Source: Porphyromonadaceae bacterium UBA7042 (lineage in GTDB: Bacteria > Bacteroidota > Bacteroidia > Bacteroidales > Muribaculaceae). From it: a DNA stretch of 36,921 bases. A program made the position numbers and the translations under genes. This document shows positions 25,088 to 34,187 of the stretch, piece by piece. The notes beneath the pieces are model-generated. The model ran no database searches. It had not been told where the DNA came from and was given only the letters and a program-made list of their open reading frames with translations. Numbering within the stretch: the stretch's first letter is position 1; each line of letters begins with the position of its first letter. The stretch is from NCBI GenBank assembly GCA_002494015.1, contig DLAR01000033.1:1-36921 (forward strand), read 5' to 3'.

Positions 25088-26100
25088 TGACATATTCCGT
25101 TGTTAGTTTATTCTCCGGATGTGGAGGTTTGGATCTCGGTTTTAAAAGAGCCGGATTCCATACCATTTTCGCAACTGATAACTGGAAAATCGCATGTGAC
25201 TCGTTAGTTGCAAACAATACTGCTGACGAAATTCTTTGTGAAGATGTCAGAAACATAAATTTTAGTAAATTCCGAAATAAGACAGAAGTGGTTATCGGTG
25301 GGCCTCCGTGTCCCCCTTATAGCCAAACAAGGCATTATCTAACCGATAAGGCCATTGGATTTAACGACTCCAAGGCCGGATTTGCCGTACCCGAATATTT
25401 TCGCGCAATTGAAGAAATCAATCCCAAGGCTTTCGTTTTTGAAAATGTTGATGGGTTCATGTTCAAAACGCATGCCGAGCCAATGGCTTTTCTTAAAGAG
25501 ACATCTGAACGCTTAGGATATAATATTACTTTCCGGGTTGTGAATGCAGCCAATTATGGCGTGCCACAGACCCGTAAAAGATTCATTTGCGTCGGACTAA
25601 AGAAAGAATTGGGAATATTTGTTTTTCCCGAAGAAACTCACGGCGACAATATCGACGGCAAACTCCCGTGGGTTACTTGCGGTGAAGTACTCAGAGATTT
25701 TGACAATATTACTGAGGAAGAAAAGCTACAACGTCCCGGCTCCAAAGACTATGAACTTTTACTTCAGATTCCTCCGGGGGAGAATTACCTATTTTTCACC
25801 GAAAAAAGAGGGCATCCCAATCCCGTGTTCAAATGGAAATCCCGATACTGGACTTTTCTGTTAAAACTATCCCCTAATCGTCCCTCATGGACTATTCAGG
25901 CAAGTATTTCCAACAACCAAGGACCATTTCATTGGAGAAACCGATTTCTTAGGATAGAAGAAATAATGAGAATACAGACATTTGACGACAATTACATTCT
26001 GTGTGGCGATTTCAAAGACCAATGGAGACAAGTCGGGAATGCTGTGCCGGCGTTACTTGCCGAAACAATTGCCAAACAATTAATCAAATATCTTTCCTAA
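25087..26100 (+). CDS. DNA (cytosine-5-)-methyltransferase, LlaJI M2-like
   Basis: 337 aa from the ATG at 25087, which shares a base with the upstream TGA stop. The longer frame from 25066 would need a TTG start. Motif I is SLFSGCGGLDLGFKRAG (7-23), motif IV GGPPCPPYSQ (71-80, catalytic Cys75), then FENVDG, QTRKRF and QVGNAVP. Its C-terminal half is clearly paralogous to the first methyltransferase: both have RYWTFLLKL, PSWTI and GPFHW in the same order, plus an R-I/V-E/Q-E-I block. The two enzymes therefore probably arose by duplication and now methylate the two strands of a non-palindromic site. The McrB-like gene begins 3 bases after its stop. Confidence 0.93.
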   Translation: MTYSVVSLFSGCGGLDLGFKRAGFHTIFATDNWKIACDSLVANNTADEILCEDVRNINFSKFRNKTEVVIGGPPCPPYSQTRHYLTDKAIGFNDSKAGFAVPEYFRAIEEINPKAFVFENVDGFMFKTHAEPMAFLKETSERLGYNITFRVVNAANYGVPQTRKRFICVGLKKELGIFVFPEETHGDNIDGKLPWVTCGEVLRDFDNITEEEKLQRPGSKDYELLLQIPPGENYLFFTEKRGHPNPVFKWKSRYWTFLLKLSPNRPSWTIQASISNNQGPFHWRNRFLRIEEIMRIQTFDDNYILCGDFKDQWRQVGNAVPALLAETIAKQLIKYLS

Positions 26101-26102
26101 TC

Positions 26103-27761
26103 ATGGCAAAAAACCATTTACAAGTGAATAACGATGGTACAACCGAGTATGACAAAACAAAGTTAATACCAAACAACAAGGAGTTTAAACAGAATGCCCT
26201 GACAGAGTTATTCTCCCGAAACAACTGGTCGGTGGAATCCATAGAGAATCCGTCAGGATGTTTATGGAAAATTGTAGTGAAGAATACCGTCGGCACAATT
26301 CTAAAAATCAACCTTCTTTTCTCATCTATACGGGATGAAGCACGTCAACCCGATGAGTTCAAATCTCAGTTTGGCAACCGAATTGACTTTTCTGAAATTG
26401 AAGAAGGCTGGACGAATATACCTTTAGGAGTATACCTCAGAGAGGAAGATGCGCCACTTGACACTTGGATTTTATCAGCCTTCTTTATAGAGAATATCAA
26501 CTTCCTTTCCAACCCGAGTTTTAGAGGGGTTCGCACAAAAGGCTTACAACTCGCTCAATCATTCGGACTTATTGAAAATGACAATTGTATAATCTTCCGA
26601 CCGGAATTTATATATTATGTGGTTAATCGGATGACCATGAGACAATCTCATGACTATAAACAAAATTTTGTCAATCAGGTTGCCGAAGGGGGTGCCATCC
26701 ACACTTCTTACCCCCAAACAATTCAGCAAATTTTCTTCGGTGCACCGGGGGTTGGCAAATCCCATCATCTTAAATCGGTATATCAAGAAGATACCTCCAC
26801 AGTCCGCATAACCTTTCATCCCGAAACCGATTACTCATCTTTTGTCGGTTGCTATAAACCACAGACAGAAAACAACGAGATTATATACAAATTTCAAGGA
26901 CAGGCATTTACCGAGGCCTATATCGAGGCTTGGAAACGCCATGTAACAGATACCGTAACCAATAAAAACATCTTTCTTGTAATTGAAGAAATCAACCGAG
27001 GCAATTGCGCTGAGATATTTGGTGACATGTTCCAACTTCTTGACCGTAATGAACATGGATACTCTGATTACAGTATTCGCCCCGACAAGGACCTATCACT
27101 ATTTCTTAAAGATTCTTTCTCTGAATTAGACCTGACATCGTCCCTCAACAACCTTAAAGCAGGTCTCGGCGATGGTGAAATCATGCTTTTGCCCCCTAAT
27201 TTCAATATTCTCGCCACGATGAACACTTCCGATCAGTCGCTTTTCCCGATTGATTCGGCGTTTAAACGCCGTTGGGACTGGGTTTATATGCCGATTGAAA
27301 CCGAGCCACAATCAGGCGATTCAGTCATCACAAGAAACATTGTAACGGATAACTACTCATATGACTGGGGCGAGTTTCTAAAAAAAGTCAACGCCCGTAT
27401 CTTCACAACCACTCAGTCAGAGGACAAGCAGTTGGGATTTTGGTTTGTGAAACCCAAGTCGAGTAGAGCATCAATCTCTGCCAACGACTTTGTTTCCAAA
27501 GTAATATTTTTCCTATGGAATGACATTTACAAGGACTTTGGAGAAGACTCCACCTCGATTTTTAACTTTGCAGACAACGGCGACCCTAACGGCAAGGACC
27601 GAAAGCGTCATTCTTTCAGAGACTTTACCAAGAGTTTCAATACTGTCGACAACGCTATCGTCGAGGCTTTCCTAAGAAATCTGAACGTTGCCACTCATCC
27701 TTTAAATTCAGTTTCCCAACCGGAATCTTCAATTGACGCTGCCGATGAGGATAGTAATTGA
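26103..27761 (+). CDS. McrB-like AAA+ restriction subunit (LlaJI R1-like)
   Basis: 552 aa from the ATG at 26103 (the frame extends upstream to 26001 inside the methyltransferase, which I reject). The N-terminal 200 residues have no recognised family and probably read DNA. The AAA+ domain is of the McrB subgroup: GAPGVGKS (213-220), the FHPETDYSSFVG block (239-250), Walker B IFLVIEEINRG (290-300), and the MNTSD signature with PIDSAFKRRWDW (373-393). McrB-type motors use GTP to translocate DNA and activate a partner nuclease. The partner is encoded by the next gene, which overlaps this one by 17 bases. Confidence 0.9.
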   Translation: MAKNHLQVNNDGTTEYDKTKLIPNNKEFKQNALTELFSRNNWSVESIENPSGCLWKIVVKNTVGTILKINLLFSSIRDEARQPDEFKSQFGNRIDFSEIEEGWTNIPLGVYLREEDAPLDTWILSAFFIENINFLSNPSFRGVRTKGLQLAQSFGLIENDNCIIFRPEFIYYVVNRMTMRQSHDYKQNFVNQVAEGGAIHTSYPQTIQQIFFGAPGVGKSHHLKSVYQEDTSTVRITFHPETDYSSFVGCYKPQTENNEIIYKFQGQAFTEAYIEAWKRHVTDTVTNKNIFLVIEEINRGNCAEIFGDMFQLLDRNEHGYSDYSIRPDKDLSLFLKDSFSELDLTSSLNNLKAGLGDGEIMLLPPNFNILATMNTSDQSLFPIDSAFKRRWDWVYMPIETEPQSGDSVITRNIVTDNYSYDWGEFLKKVNARIFTTTQSEDKQLGFWFVKPKSSRASISANDFVSKVIFFLWNDIYKDFGEDSTSIFNFADNGDPNGKDRKRHSFRDFTKSFNTVDNAIVEAFLRNLNVATHPLNSVSQPESSIDAADEDSN

Positions 27762-29466
27762 AGGTTTTCCTTATGAGGAACGGAGGCTGCGTGAAGTTGT
27801 CCCTGCCCGTATGCTGGATTTCCCCAATAAAAACGGGGAAATCCGGCCCCCCTATGTAGGTTATTGTTTCAATCCCGAGATTAACGACTGTATTTTCTTT
27901 CTGCCTAAAGTCGTCCTCACAAAAGATAAGAGCGATAGCTCTGACGAGACCGACCGCGGTTTGGTATTTAACCGGTATAATCCGACAGACCTGCTGGATT
28001 TCGACAGATTACTACTTGATAATGCCGACCGTAAATTTCTCCAAAATTTCGCTATCTGGATTTACAGGGCAATCAATGTGTTCTACAGGAGCCATAACAC
28101 CTCCATCGTTAGTCGCCATACTCTTGTAGGTGTTGATGCAGCTGCAAGAACCAAGAATGGAACCATCCTCGATTCCATATTGTCTCTTATCGGCTTTGCC
28201 CGTGAAAACCGCGACTTCATAATGTTTGAAATCAAGAACATCCATCGGGGATACAACCGGGTAAACTGGCGTAAAACCGTTTCTCGTCAGTATCCTCTAA
28301 AACAAGGAAAGGCACCCGTGTACCTTACCCCAGTAAACAGGAAAAAACAGATTGATTTAGACGAGGAACTGTTTGTTATATTCTTCTCAATCCTTAAATA
28401 CATCAACCGACAATTCGGTTTTTCCGTGGAAATCAACTGCAATTACGAGACAATCAGTGATGCCAAGTTTCGCCACTATCTTAACGGATACGGCAAAATC
28501 AGGCTACGCCAGATCAAATATAAATATTTTAACGACAAGGCGTTAAAACTGTGGTCTTTGTGCTATTCATTTTTTGACGACTCTGACCAGCTCAGTTCTT
28601 CGCACAATATTGAAGACTTCCTCATAGCCAAAGATTTTAACCAAGTGTTTGAATCTATCATCGACACTCTCCTCGGTGAAGATGTCCCCAAAGGGTTCAA
28701 AGACCAAAATGACGGTAAAATAATAGACCACATATACCCTTATAACGCACTTGTCAATCCCGACGAATCCATCTACCATATTGCCGACAGCAAGTACTAC
28801 AAAGTAGGGGCCTCTCTTGACAAAAAATCCATCTATAAACAATATACCTATGCCAAGAATGTCATCCAACTGACACTTGATATTCTCTATGGGAAAGGAG
28901 ATAATGAATATAAGAAACAACGAGGCTATCTACCCTACCGCGATGATGTTACAGAGGGTTACAATATCACTCCGAATTTCTTTATTTCTGCCAAAATAGA
29001 GCGGGAGGATACCGGCGAGCGCTATTCCTACACGACTGACAACCTGCGTCCTCACGATATTGACAAAGATGGCACCCCCCTGTTAAAGCATCGAATTTTC
29101 CATTTTAAGAACCGACTTTTTGACCGCGATACCCTCATTCTGTCCCATTATGACATCAACTTTCTCTATCTGATTGCCCTTTATGGGAAAAACAATTATT
29201 TTGAACAGGAAAGTTTCCGTAATCGAACCCGCGAAACTTTCAGGAATTTCGTGATTAACTTGCTCAAAAAGAATTACTCGTTTTATGCCGTAAGTCCCGC
29301 AGACCAAACGATTGAAGAGTTTGTTGACTCCAATTTCCGGGAACTTTCAGGAAAACTATTCCATTTTGACAATACACTAATAATGGCTCTTGAAAAAGGT
29401 GATGAAGATACCCCTGTCATATATTCTAAATATCAACATTTACTTTCTGAGTATAAATTGACCTAA
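27745..29466 (+). CDS. McrC / LlaJI-family restriction nuclease subunit (R2-like)
   Basis: 573 aa from the ATG at 27745, overlapping the McrB-like gene by 17 bases; the frame from 27733 would need a TTG start. The N-terminal 280 residues would contact the McrB-like hexamer by analogy with McrC. A PD-(D/E)xK nuclease core lies near residues 325-352: IIDHIYP, NPDES, and HIADSKYYK with Asp348-x-Lys350. A conserved helix follows (IYKQYTYAKNVIQ). The gene order methylase-methylase-motor-nuclease matches LlaJI rather than stand-alone McrBC, which cuts methylated DNA and has no cognate methylase. The C-terminal 180 residues have no match that I recognise. No clear terminator was seen after it. Confidence 0.85.
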   Translation: MRIVIEGFPYEERRLREVVPARMLDFPNKNGEIRPPYVGYCFNPEINDCIFFLPKVVLTKDKSDSSDETDRGLVFNRYNPTDLLDFDRLLLDNADRKFLQNFAIWIYRAINVFYRSHNTSIVSRHTLVGVDAAARTKNGTILDSILSLIGFARENRDFIMFEIKNIHRGYNRVNWRKTVSRQYPLKQGKAPVYLTPVNRKKQIDLDEELFVIFFSILKYINRQFGFSVEINCNYETISDAKFRHYLNGYGKIRLRQIKYKYFNDKALKLWSLCYSFFDDSDQLSSSHNIEDFLIAKDFNQVFESIIDTLLGEDVPKGFKDQNDGKIIDHIYPYNALVNPDESIYHIADSKYYKVGASLDKKSIYKQYTYAKNVIQLTLDILYGKGDNEYKKQRGYLPYRDDVTEGYNITPNFFISAKIEREDTGERYSYTTDNLRPHDIDKDGTPLLKHRIFHFKNRLFDRDTLILSHYDINFLYLIALYGKNNYFEQESFRNRTRETFRNFVINLLKKNYSFYAVSPADQTIEEFVDSNFRELSGKLFHFDNTLIMALEKGDEDTPVIYSKYQHLLSEYKLT

Positions 29467-29538
29467 GACACTGTAAAAAACGTTATCTTAGAATCTTAAA
29501 ATTCCATTGTTTTTCATGGTTAAGCGATAAAAAATCAG

Positions 29539-29546
29539 TACCTTTG
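29539..29546 (+). promoter_or_regulatory. -7 promoter element of gpmI
   Basis: TACCTTTG matches TAnnTTTG, 50 bases before the gpmI ATG. The -33 region is not obvious. The 29467-29596 gap is AT-rich. Confidence 0.5.
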
Positions 29547-29596
29547 CAATCTTGTAACAGAGAAATACAACAATCAATTAAAAATACTGTAAAATC

Positions 29597-31108
29597 ATGG
29601 CTAAAAAGGCTTTGTTAATGATTCTTGACGGGTGGGGCATCGGCAACCACACCAAGAGTGACGTTATCTTCAGCACTCCCACCCCCTACTGGGACTATCT
29701 TCTCAACACCTATCCCCACTCGCAGCTTCAGGCATCGGGCGAGAACGTGGGTCTCCCCGACGGCCAGATGGGCAACAGCGAGGTGGGACACCTCAACATC
29801 GGTGCAGGCCGCGTGCTCTATCAGGACCTTGTGAAAATCAACAAGGCTTGCGCTGACAAGTCGATTCTTGAGAACCCCGAAATCGTCTCGGCATTCACCT
29901 ATGCCCGCGACAACGGCAAGGCCATTCACTTCATGGGACTGACCAGCAACGGCGGCGTCCACTCGTCGCTCGACCACCTTTATGCCCTCTGCGACATCGC
30001 CAAGCACTACGGCCTCGAAAAGGTCTACATCCACTGTTTCATGGACGGCCGCGACACCGACCCCCGCAGCGGCAAGGGCTTCATCGAGGAGGTTCAGAAC
30101 CACTGCAAGCAGAGCGCGGGTGTAATCGCGTCGATTATCGGCCGCTACTATGCAATGGACCGCGACAAACGCTGGGAACGCGTCAAGGTCGCTTATGACC
30201 TGCTCGTCAACGGCGAGGGCACTCAGGCCACCGACATGGTGAAAGCCATGCAGGACTCATACGATGCCGACGTTACCGACGAGTTTGTAAAGCCTATCAA
30301 CAACTCTACCGTCGACGGCACCATCAAGGAGGGCGACGCTGTCATCTTCTTCAACTATCGCAACGACCGCGCCAAGGAGCTGACCATCGCGCTCACTCAG
30401 CACGACATCCCTGAAGCCGGAATGAAGACCATCCCCGGCCTCCAATATTACTGCATGACCCCTTACGACGCATCCTTCACCGGCGTTCACATCCTTTTCC
30501 CCAAGGAAAACGTCGAGAACACCATCGGCGAATACCTGTCATCGCTCAACAAGAAACAGCTCCACATCGCCGAGACCGAGAAGTATGCCCACGTCACCTT
30601 CTTCTTCAACGGCGGACGCGAGGCCCCCTATGAAGGCGAGGAACGCATCCTCGTGGCATCGCCCAAGGTTGCAACCTACGACCTGAAACCCGAAATGAGC
30701 GCCTATGAAGTAAAGGACCAGCTCGTGAAGGCTATCGAAAGCGAGAAATTCGACTTCATCGTCGTCAACTATGCCAACGGCGACATGGTGGGCCACACCG
30801 GCATCTATGAAGCTATCGAAAAGGCCGTCAAGGCTGTCGACGAATGCGTGCGCGACACTGTAGAGGCTGCTAAAAAGGCCGACTACGAGGTCATCATCAT
30901 CGCCGACCACGGCAATGCCGACAATGCCGTCAACCCCGACGGGACTCCCAATACGGCTCACTCGCTCAACCCCGTGCCCTGTGTCTATGTGACTTCGCGC
31001 GAAGGCGCGACCGTTGCCGACGGACGTCTCGCCGACGTTGCCCCCACCATCCTTAAAATAATGGGTCTCCCCCAGCCTAAGGAAATGACCGGCAACGCTC
31101 TTATCTGA
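29597..31108 (+). CDS. gpmI: 2,3-bisphosphoglycerate-independent phosphoglycerate mutase
   Basis: 503 aa, the usual iPGM length. It interconverts 3- and 2-phosphoglycerate in glycolysis using two manganese ions and a phosphoserine intermediate. The N-terminus has LMILDGWG (metal Asp). The catalytic Ser is in MGNSEVGHLNIGAGR. DGRDTDP, YRNDR, FFFNGGRE and ADHGNADN follow, with the late AHSLNPVPC. GC content returns to the high level seen before the R-M operon, marking the right edge of that island. Confidence 0.97.
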   Translation: MAKKALLMILDGWGIGNHTKSDVIFSTPTPYWDYLLNTYPHSQLQASGENVGLPDGQMGNSEVGHLNIGAGRVLYQDLVKINKACADKSILENPEIVSAFTYARDNGKAIHFMGLTSNGGVHSSLDHLYALCDIAKHYGLEKVYIHCFMDGRDTDPRSGKGFIEEVQNHCKQSAGVIASIIGRYYAMDRDKRWERVKVAYDLLVNGEGTQATDMVKAMQDSYDADVTDEFVKPINNSTVDGTIKEGDAVIFFNYRNDRAKELTIALTQHDIPEAGMKTIPGLQYYCMTPYDASFTGVHILFPKENVENTIGEYLSSLNKKQLHIAETEKYAHVTFFFNGGREAPYEGEERILVASPKVATYDLKPEMSAYEVKDQLVKAIESEKFDFIVVNYANGDMVGHTGIYEAIEKAVKAVDECVRDTVEAAKKADYEVIIIADHGNADNAVNPDGTPNTAHSLNPVPCVYVTSREGATVADGRLADVAPTILKIMGLPQPKEMTGNALI

Positions 31109-31122
31109 ATTTAAGTTCAATG

Positions 31123-31193
31123 GTTTAAGGTTTGGGTTCAAGGTTTAGGTAATAGCAAATCAGACTCCTAAACCTTAAACCCAAACCTTAAAC
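31123..31193. repeat. Long near-perfect intergenic hairpin (27-bp arms)
   Basis: Arms 31123-31149 and 31167-31193 pair with one non-Watson-Crick position around a 17-base loop. Each arm is made of near-repeats of GGTTTAA or GGTTT. It lies 14 bases after the gpmI stop and ends 16 bases before the serine dehydratase ATG. There is no T tract, so it is more likely an mRNA structural or repeat element than a terminator. It shares AACCTTAAAC with the right arm of the hairpin before gpsA. Confidence 0.75.
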
Positions 31194-31209
31194 ATTCACA
31201 CCGACAAAA

Positions 31210-32406
31210 ATGGAATCAATCAAGCACTTGTTCAAGGTGGGACTGGGGCCGTCGAGCAGTCACACGATGGGACCGCGACAGGCTGCCCTGCTGTTTCTTG
31301 ACGAGACCAAGGGCGCGGCAGCTTACCGCGTGACTCTCTACGGGTCTCTTGCCGCGACAGGCAAAGGACACATGACCGACGCGGCGATCCTTAACGTGCT
31401 GACACCAGCCGCGCCGACCGAAATCGAATGGCAACCCGACATCTTCCTGCCTTTCCACCCAAACGGGATGAAGTTCACCGCGCTCGATGCCGACGGAAAA
31501 GAGACCGCGACCGAGACATTCTATTCAATCGGCGGCGGCGACATCCTGCGCGAGGGAGAAGAACGGAAACCGGCCGAGAGCATCTATGGCATGACCAAGA
31601 TTGCCGACATTCTCGCGTGGGCCGAAAAATCGGGCCGCTCCTACTGGGAATATGTCGACCAGTGTGAAGATTCCGACGTGTGGGACTACCTCGCCTACGT
31701 CTGGCAGGTGATGAAAGAAGCTGTCGAGCGCGGCATCGAAGCCGAGGGAGTGTTGCCCGGCGGCCTCGGAGTGCGACGCAAGGCTGTCAGCTACTATGTC
31801 CACGCAGCCGGCTACAACAGCAGCCTGAAAAGCCGCGGACTGGTATATGCCTACGCCCTCGCCGTGTCAGAGGAGAATGCCGCAGGCGGCAAAATCGTCA
31901 CCGCCCCGACATGCGGTTCCTGCGGCGTGCTGCCCGCAGTACTCTACCACCTCAGCACGTCCAAGGGATTCTCGGACAAGCGGATACTCCGCGCGCTCGC
32001 GACAGCCGGGCTCTTTGGCAACGTCGTGAAGTTCAACGCCTCGGTATCGGGCGCCGAGGTGGGTTGTCAGGGCGAAGTCGGAGTGGCTTGCGCAATGGCA
32101 GCCGCCGCAGCCTCGCAACTGTTTGGCGGCACACCGGCACAGATTGAATACTCGGCCGAGATGGGACTGGAACACCACTTGGGACTGACATGCGACCCGG
32201 TGTGCGGCCTCGTGCAGATTCCCTGTATCGAGCGCAACGCCTATGCCGCCGCCCGTGCCCTCGACTCAAACCTCTACTCGGCATTCAGCGACGGAAAGCA
32301 CTCCGTTTCATTCGACCGCATCGTGGAAGTCATGAAACAGACCGGCCACGACCTACCGAGCCTCTACAAGGAAACCGCCAAGGGCGGCCTCGCCGCCATC
32401 GGATAA
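31210..32406 (+). CDS. sdaA: L-serine ammonia-lyase (iron-sulfur dependent)
   Basis: 398 aa, one-chain form (beta domain then alpha domain), slightly shorter than the 454-aa E. coli enzyme. It converts L-serine to pyruvate and ammonia with a [4Fe-4S] cluster. The N-terminus has the signature LFKVGLGPSSSHTMGP. Cluster-binding Cys candidates are in APTCGSCGV, VGCQGEVG and CDPVCGLVQIPC. It might be expressed from the gpmI transcript through the hairpin at 31123-31193; no -7 element was found just upstream. A strong terminator follows at 32425-32480. Confidence 0.95.
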   Translation: MESIKHLFKVGLGPSSSHTMGPRQAALLFLDETKGAAAYRVTLYGSLAATGKGHMTDAAILNVLTPAAPTEIEWQPDIFLPFHPNGMKFTALDADGKETATETFYSIGGGDILREGEERKPAESIYGMTKIADILAWAEKSGRSYWEYVDQCEDSDVWDYLAYVWQVMKEAVERGIEAEGVLPGGLGVRRKAVSYYVHAAGYNSSLKSRGLVYAYALAVSEENAAGGKIVTAPTCGSCGVLPAVLYHLSTSKGFSDKRILRALATAGLFGNVVKFNASVSGAEVGCQGEVGVACAMAAAAASQLFGGTPAQIEYSAEMGLEHHLGLTCDPVCGLVQIPCIERNAYAAARALDSNLYSAFSDGKHSVSFDRIVEVMKQTGHDLPSLYKETAKGGLAAIG

Positions 32407-32424
32407 AAACATTCCATTTTGCCC

Positions 32425-32480
32425 AAAGATTACGCCCCCCTGAGAGATTTCTGCCCTACTCAGGAGGGCGTAATCTTTTT
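32425..32480 (+). terminator. Intrinsic terminator after the serine dehydratase gene
   Basis: A 20-bp stem with one mismatch (32425-32444 with 32459-32478) and a 14-base loop ends in TTTTT (32476-32480), 19 bases after the stop codon. The left arm starts with AAA, so it may also work on the minus strand. Confidence 0.85.
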
Positions 32481-32546
32481 AGATGGTGTTTCATAACAAA
32501 TGCTTGGTCACACCCGTTTTCACATTTGTTTTTAAACAACCTCTAA
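32479..32546. repeat. Imperfect inverted repeat with GGTTGTTT-type ends
   Basis: 24-base arms (32479-32502 and 32523-32546) match at 20 positions around a 20-base loop. The outer ends read TTAGATGGTGTTT on one side and, reverse-complemented, TTAGAGGTTGTTT on the other. The same GAGGnTGTTT core follows the stop codons of the Hsp70 gene and of the type IIG gene and lies near others. It may be a degenerate gene-end hairpin family or the remains of a small inverted-repeat element. Confidence 0.5.
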
Positions 32547-32592
32547 TTGAATTTTTAACATTCAAAACATCACAAGATTCATATATTTTACA

Positions 32593-32600
32593 TATTTTTG
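32593..32600 (+). promoter_or_regulatory. -7 promoter element of the secreted-protein gene
   Basis: TATTTTTG matches TAnnTTTG, 28 bases before the predicted TTG start codon. No clear -33 element. Confidence 0.5.
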
Positions 32601-32628
32601 CAACAAAAACCATCTAATTCATCTCATT

Positions 32629-34164
32629 TTGAAAACTTTTACACAATTCACACTTGCTTTTGCAAGCGCAATTCTTGCAGTCGGGACTGCTACTGCCGGC
32701 CCCGTGAACATTCCTGCCAAGCTTCCGGGAATTCCGCTGGACGAATCACCGGTCTACAATCCGGCCGGCAACGACGAAGCCTACATGATGAGCGTAACCG
32801 AAGACCAAGGTCCGTTAGGCGTGTCCCAACAGGACGGCTACAAAATGACAATACGCCGCGATGACGACGGAGAAACAATCTGGTTCAGAGACCTCACCCC
32901 GGGGTTTAGCCGTCATAACGACGACGATGAATACACATGGATAAAAGGCACCGTAAGCGGCACCGACATCACAGTAAAAGCCGGGCAGGTAATCTATCAG
33001 AACGACTTTTACGGACAGAAACTATATCTGGAATCAGTCACAGTCGACAACTGGGGCTCGGTCGACAAGTTTCTCGACGAGATTCATTTCACCATTGAAG
33101 GCGACCGCATTGTCCAGACCGACAACACAGTATACCTCGCCGTCTACAAAGACGGTGAAACCATCGATGAAGCCGGATTCTTCATCTTTATGAACAACTT
33201 TGTCATCGAGCCGGTCGGGGAAATCGACAAAATAACCCCGCCTGCCAATGTGGAAACCGAAGACTGGATCATGACATGGAACGGCGGCTCGCGCAGCATC
33301 AAAGTAGCCCGTGACGCTGAAACCTACTATGTCGCCGGACTCGCCGCCAGCGCCCCCGAAGACTATGTCAGCGGCACAGTCAGCGGTAACACCGTAACCT
33401 TCAAGTCGGGTTACATCCTCACCTCCAACCCGACACGCTACATCCGACTCATCGGAGCCGCTCCCGGCCAACCCGACGAATGGGGTTTCCCAACGCTCGA
33501 AATGATAATGAGCTATACTTTTGACATCGCCGACGACGGCAAGACGCTGACCCTTAATCCGGCCGACAACTACATCGTCGAGGCAAGCTATAACTTCAGT
33601 TCCTTCTACAATGGATTTTCAGCAGTCAAACTGTTCCCATACAGCGGAGACAAACCCGCAGTCCCGGCTGCGCCCGAAGTGGACTATGACGAACTGAACG
33701 ACCTACTGACCGTCACATTCCCCTCAGCCGACATCAACGGCGATTACATCAACCCCGACCGGCTCACATACCGAGTAGAATTTGACGGAGTGCCCTACGA
33801 ATTTTCGCCCGATTCCTATTTCGGTCTATCCGAACCCATGATCGAGATACCATACTCGTTTACCGACTATTATGACATCTATGTCAACGGCCCGCTCCAC
33901 ACCATCTTCCTCCATGACACCCCCCGGTGGAACACCGTTGAGGCAGTAACCACCTACACGGTCGACGGTATTTCCAATTCAAGCTCGTCGGCATCGCAAT
34001 CCGGGATCGGCGATATCACCGTGGAAAACAAGCAGATTGTTGCCGAAACCTACACTGACCTTACCGGGCGACGCATCACCTCTCCCTCCCCCGGCTCGAT
34101 AGTCATCGTCTCGACCCGCTACGACGACGGAACTGTCGTCAATAGCAAGCGAATTATTCGCTGA
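32629..34164 (+). CDS. Secreted beta-rich protein with type IX-like C-terminal tail (TTG start)
   Basis: 511 aa, unnamed. The frame has no ATG near the N-terminus; TTG at 32629 opens a good signal peptide (MKTFTQFTLAFASAILAVG, cleavage near TATA-GP), so TTG is the likely start. The next in-frame ATG (residue 54) would remove it. Residues about 70-200 and 220-345 look like two diverged copies of one beta domain: WIKGTVSGTDITVKAGQVI compared with YVSGTVSGNTVTFKSGYIL. An fn3-like part lies at about 350-455. The end (TDLTGRRITSPSPGSIVIV, then TKRIIR-like SKRIIR) resembles type IX secretion tails, 'dl-GR-i--p--G-yiv'. It is probably surface-exposed; its ligand is unknown. Confidence 0.75.
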   Translation: MKTFTQFTLAFASAILAVGTATAGPVNIPAKLPGIPLDESPVYNPAGNDEAYMMSVTEDQGPLGVSQQDGYKMTIRRDDDGETIWFRDLTPGFSRHNDDDEYTWIKGTVSGTDITVKAGQVIYQNDFYGQKLYLESVTVDNWGSVDKFLDEIHFTIEGDRIVQTDNTVYLAVYKDGETIDEAGFFIFMNNFVIEPVGEIDKITPPANVETEDWIMTWNGGSRSIKVARDAETYYVAGLAASAPEDYVSGTVSGNTVTFKSGYILTSNPTRYIRLIGAAPGQPDEWGFPTLEMIMSYTFDIADDGKTLTLNPADNYIVEASYNFSSFYNGFSAVKLFPYSGDKPAVPAAPEVDYDELNDLLTVTFPSADINGDYINPDRLTYRVEFDGVPYEFSPDSYFGLSEPMIEIPYSFTDYYDIYVNGPLHTIFLHDTPRWNTVEAVTTYTVDGISNSSSSASQSGIGDITVENKQIVAETYTDLTGRRITSPSPGSIVIVSTRYDDGTVVNSKRIIR

Positions 34165-34179
34165 TTCGCGAAAATTATG

Positions 34180-34187
34180 TATATTTG
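34180..34187 (+). promoter_or_regulatory. -7 promoter element of the type IIG gene
   Basis: TATATTTG matches TAnnTTTG. Transcription would start near 34193, within or at the edge of the hairpin at 34188-34221. The -33 region is not obvious. Confidence 0.5.
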
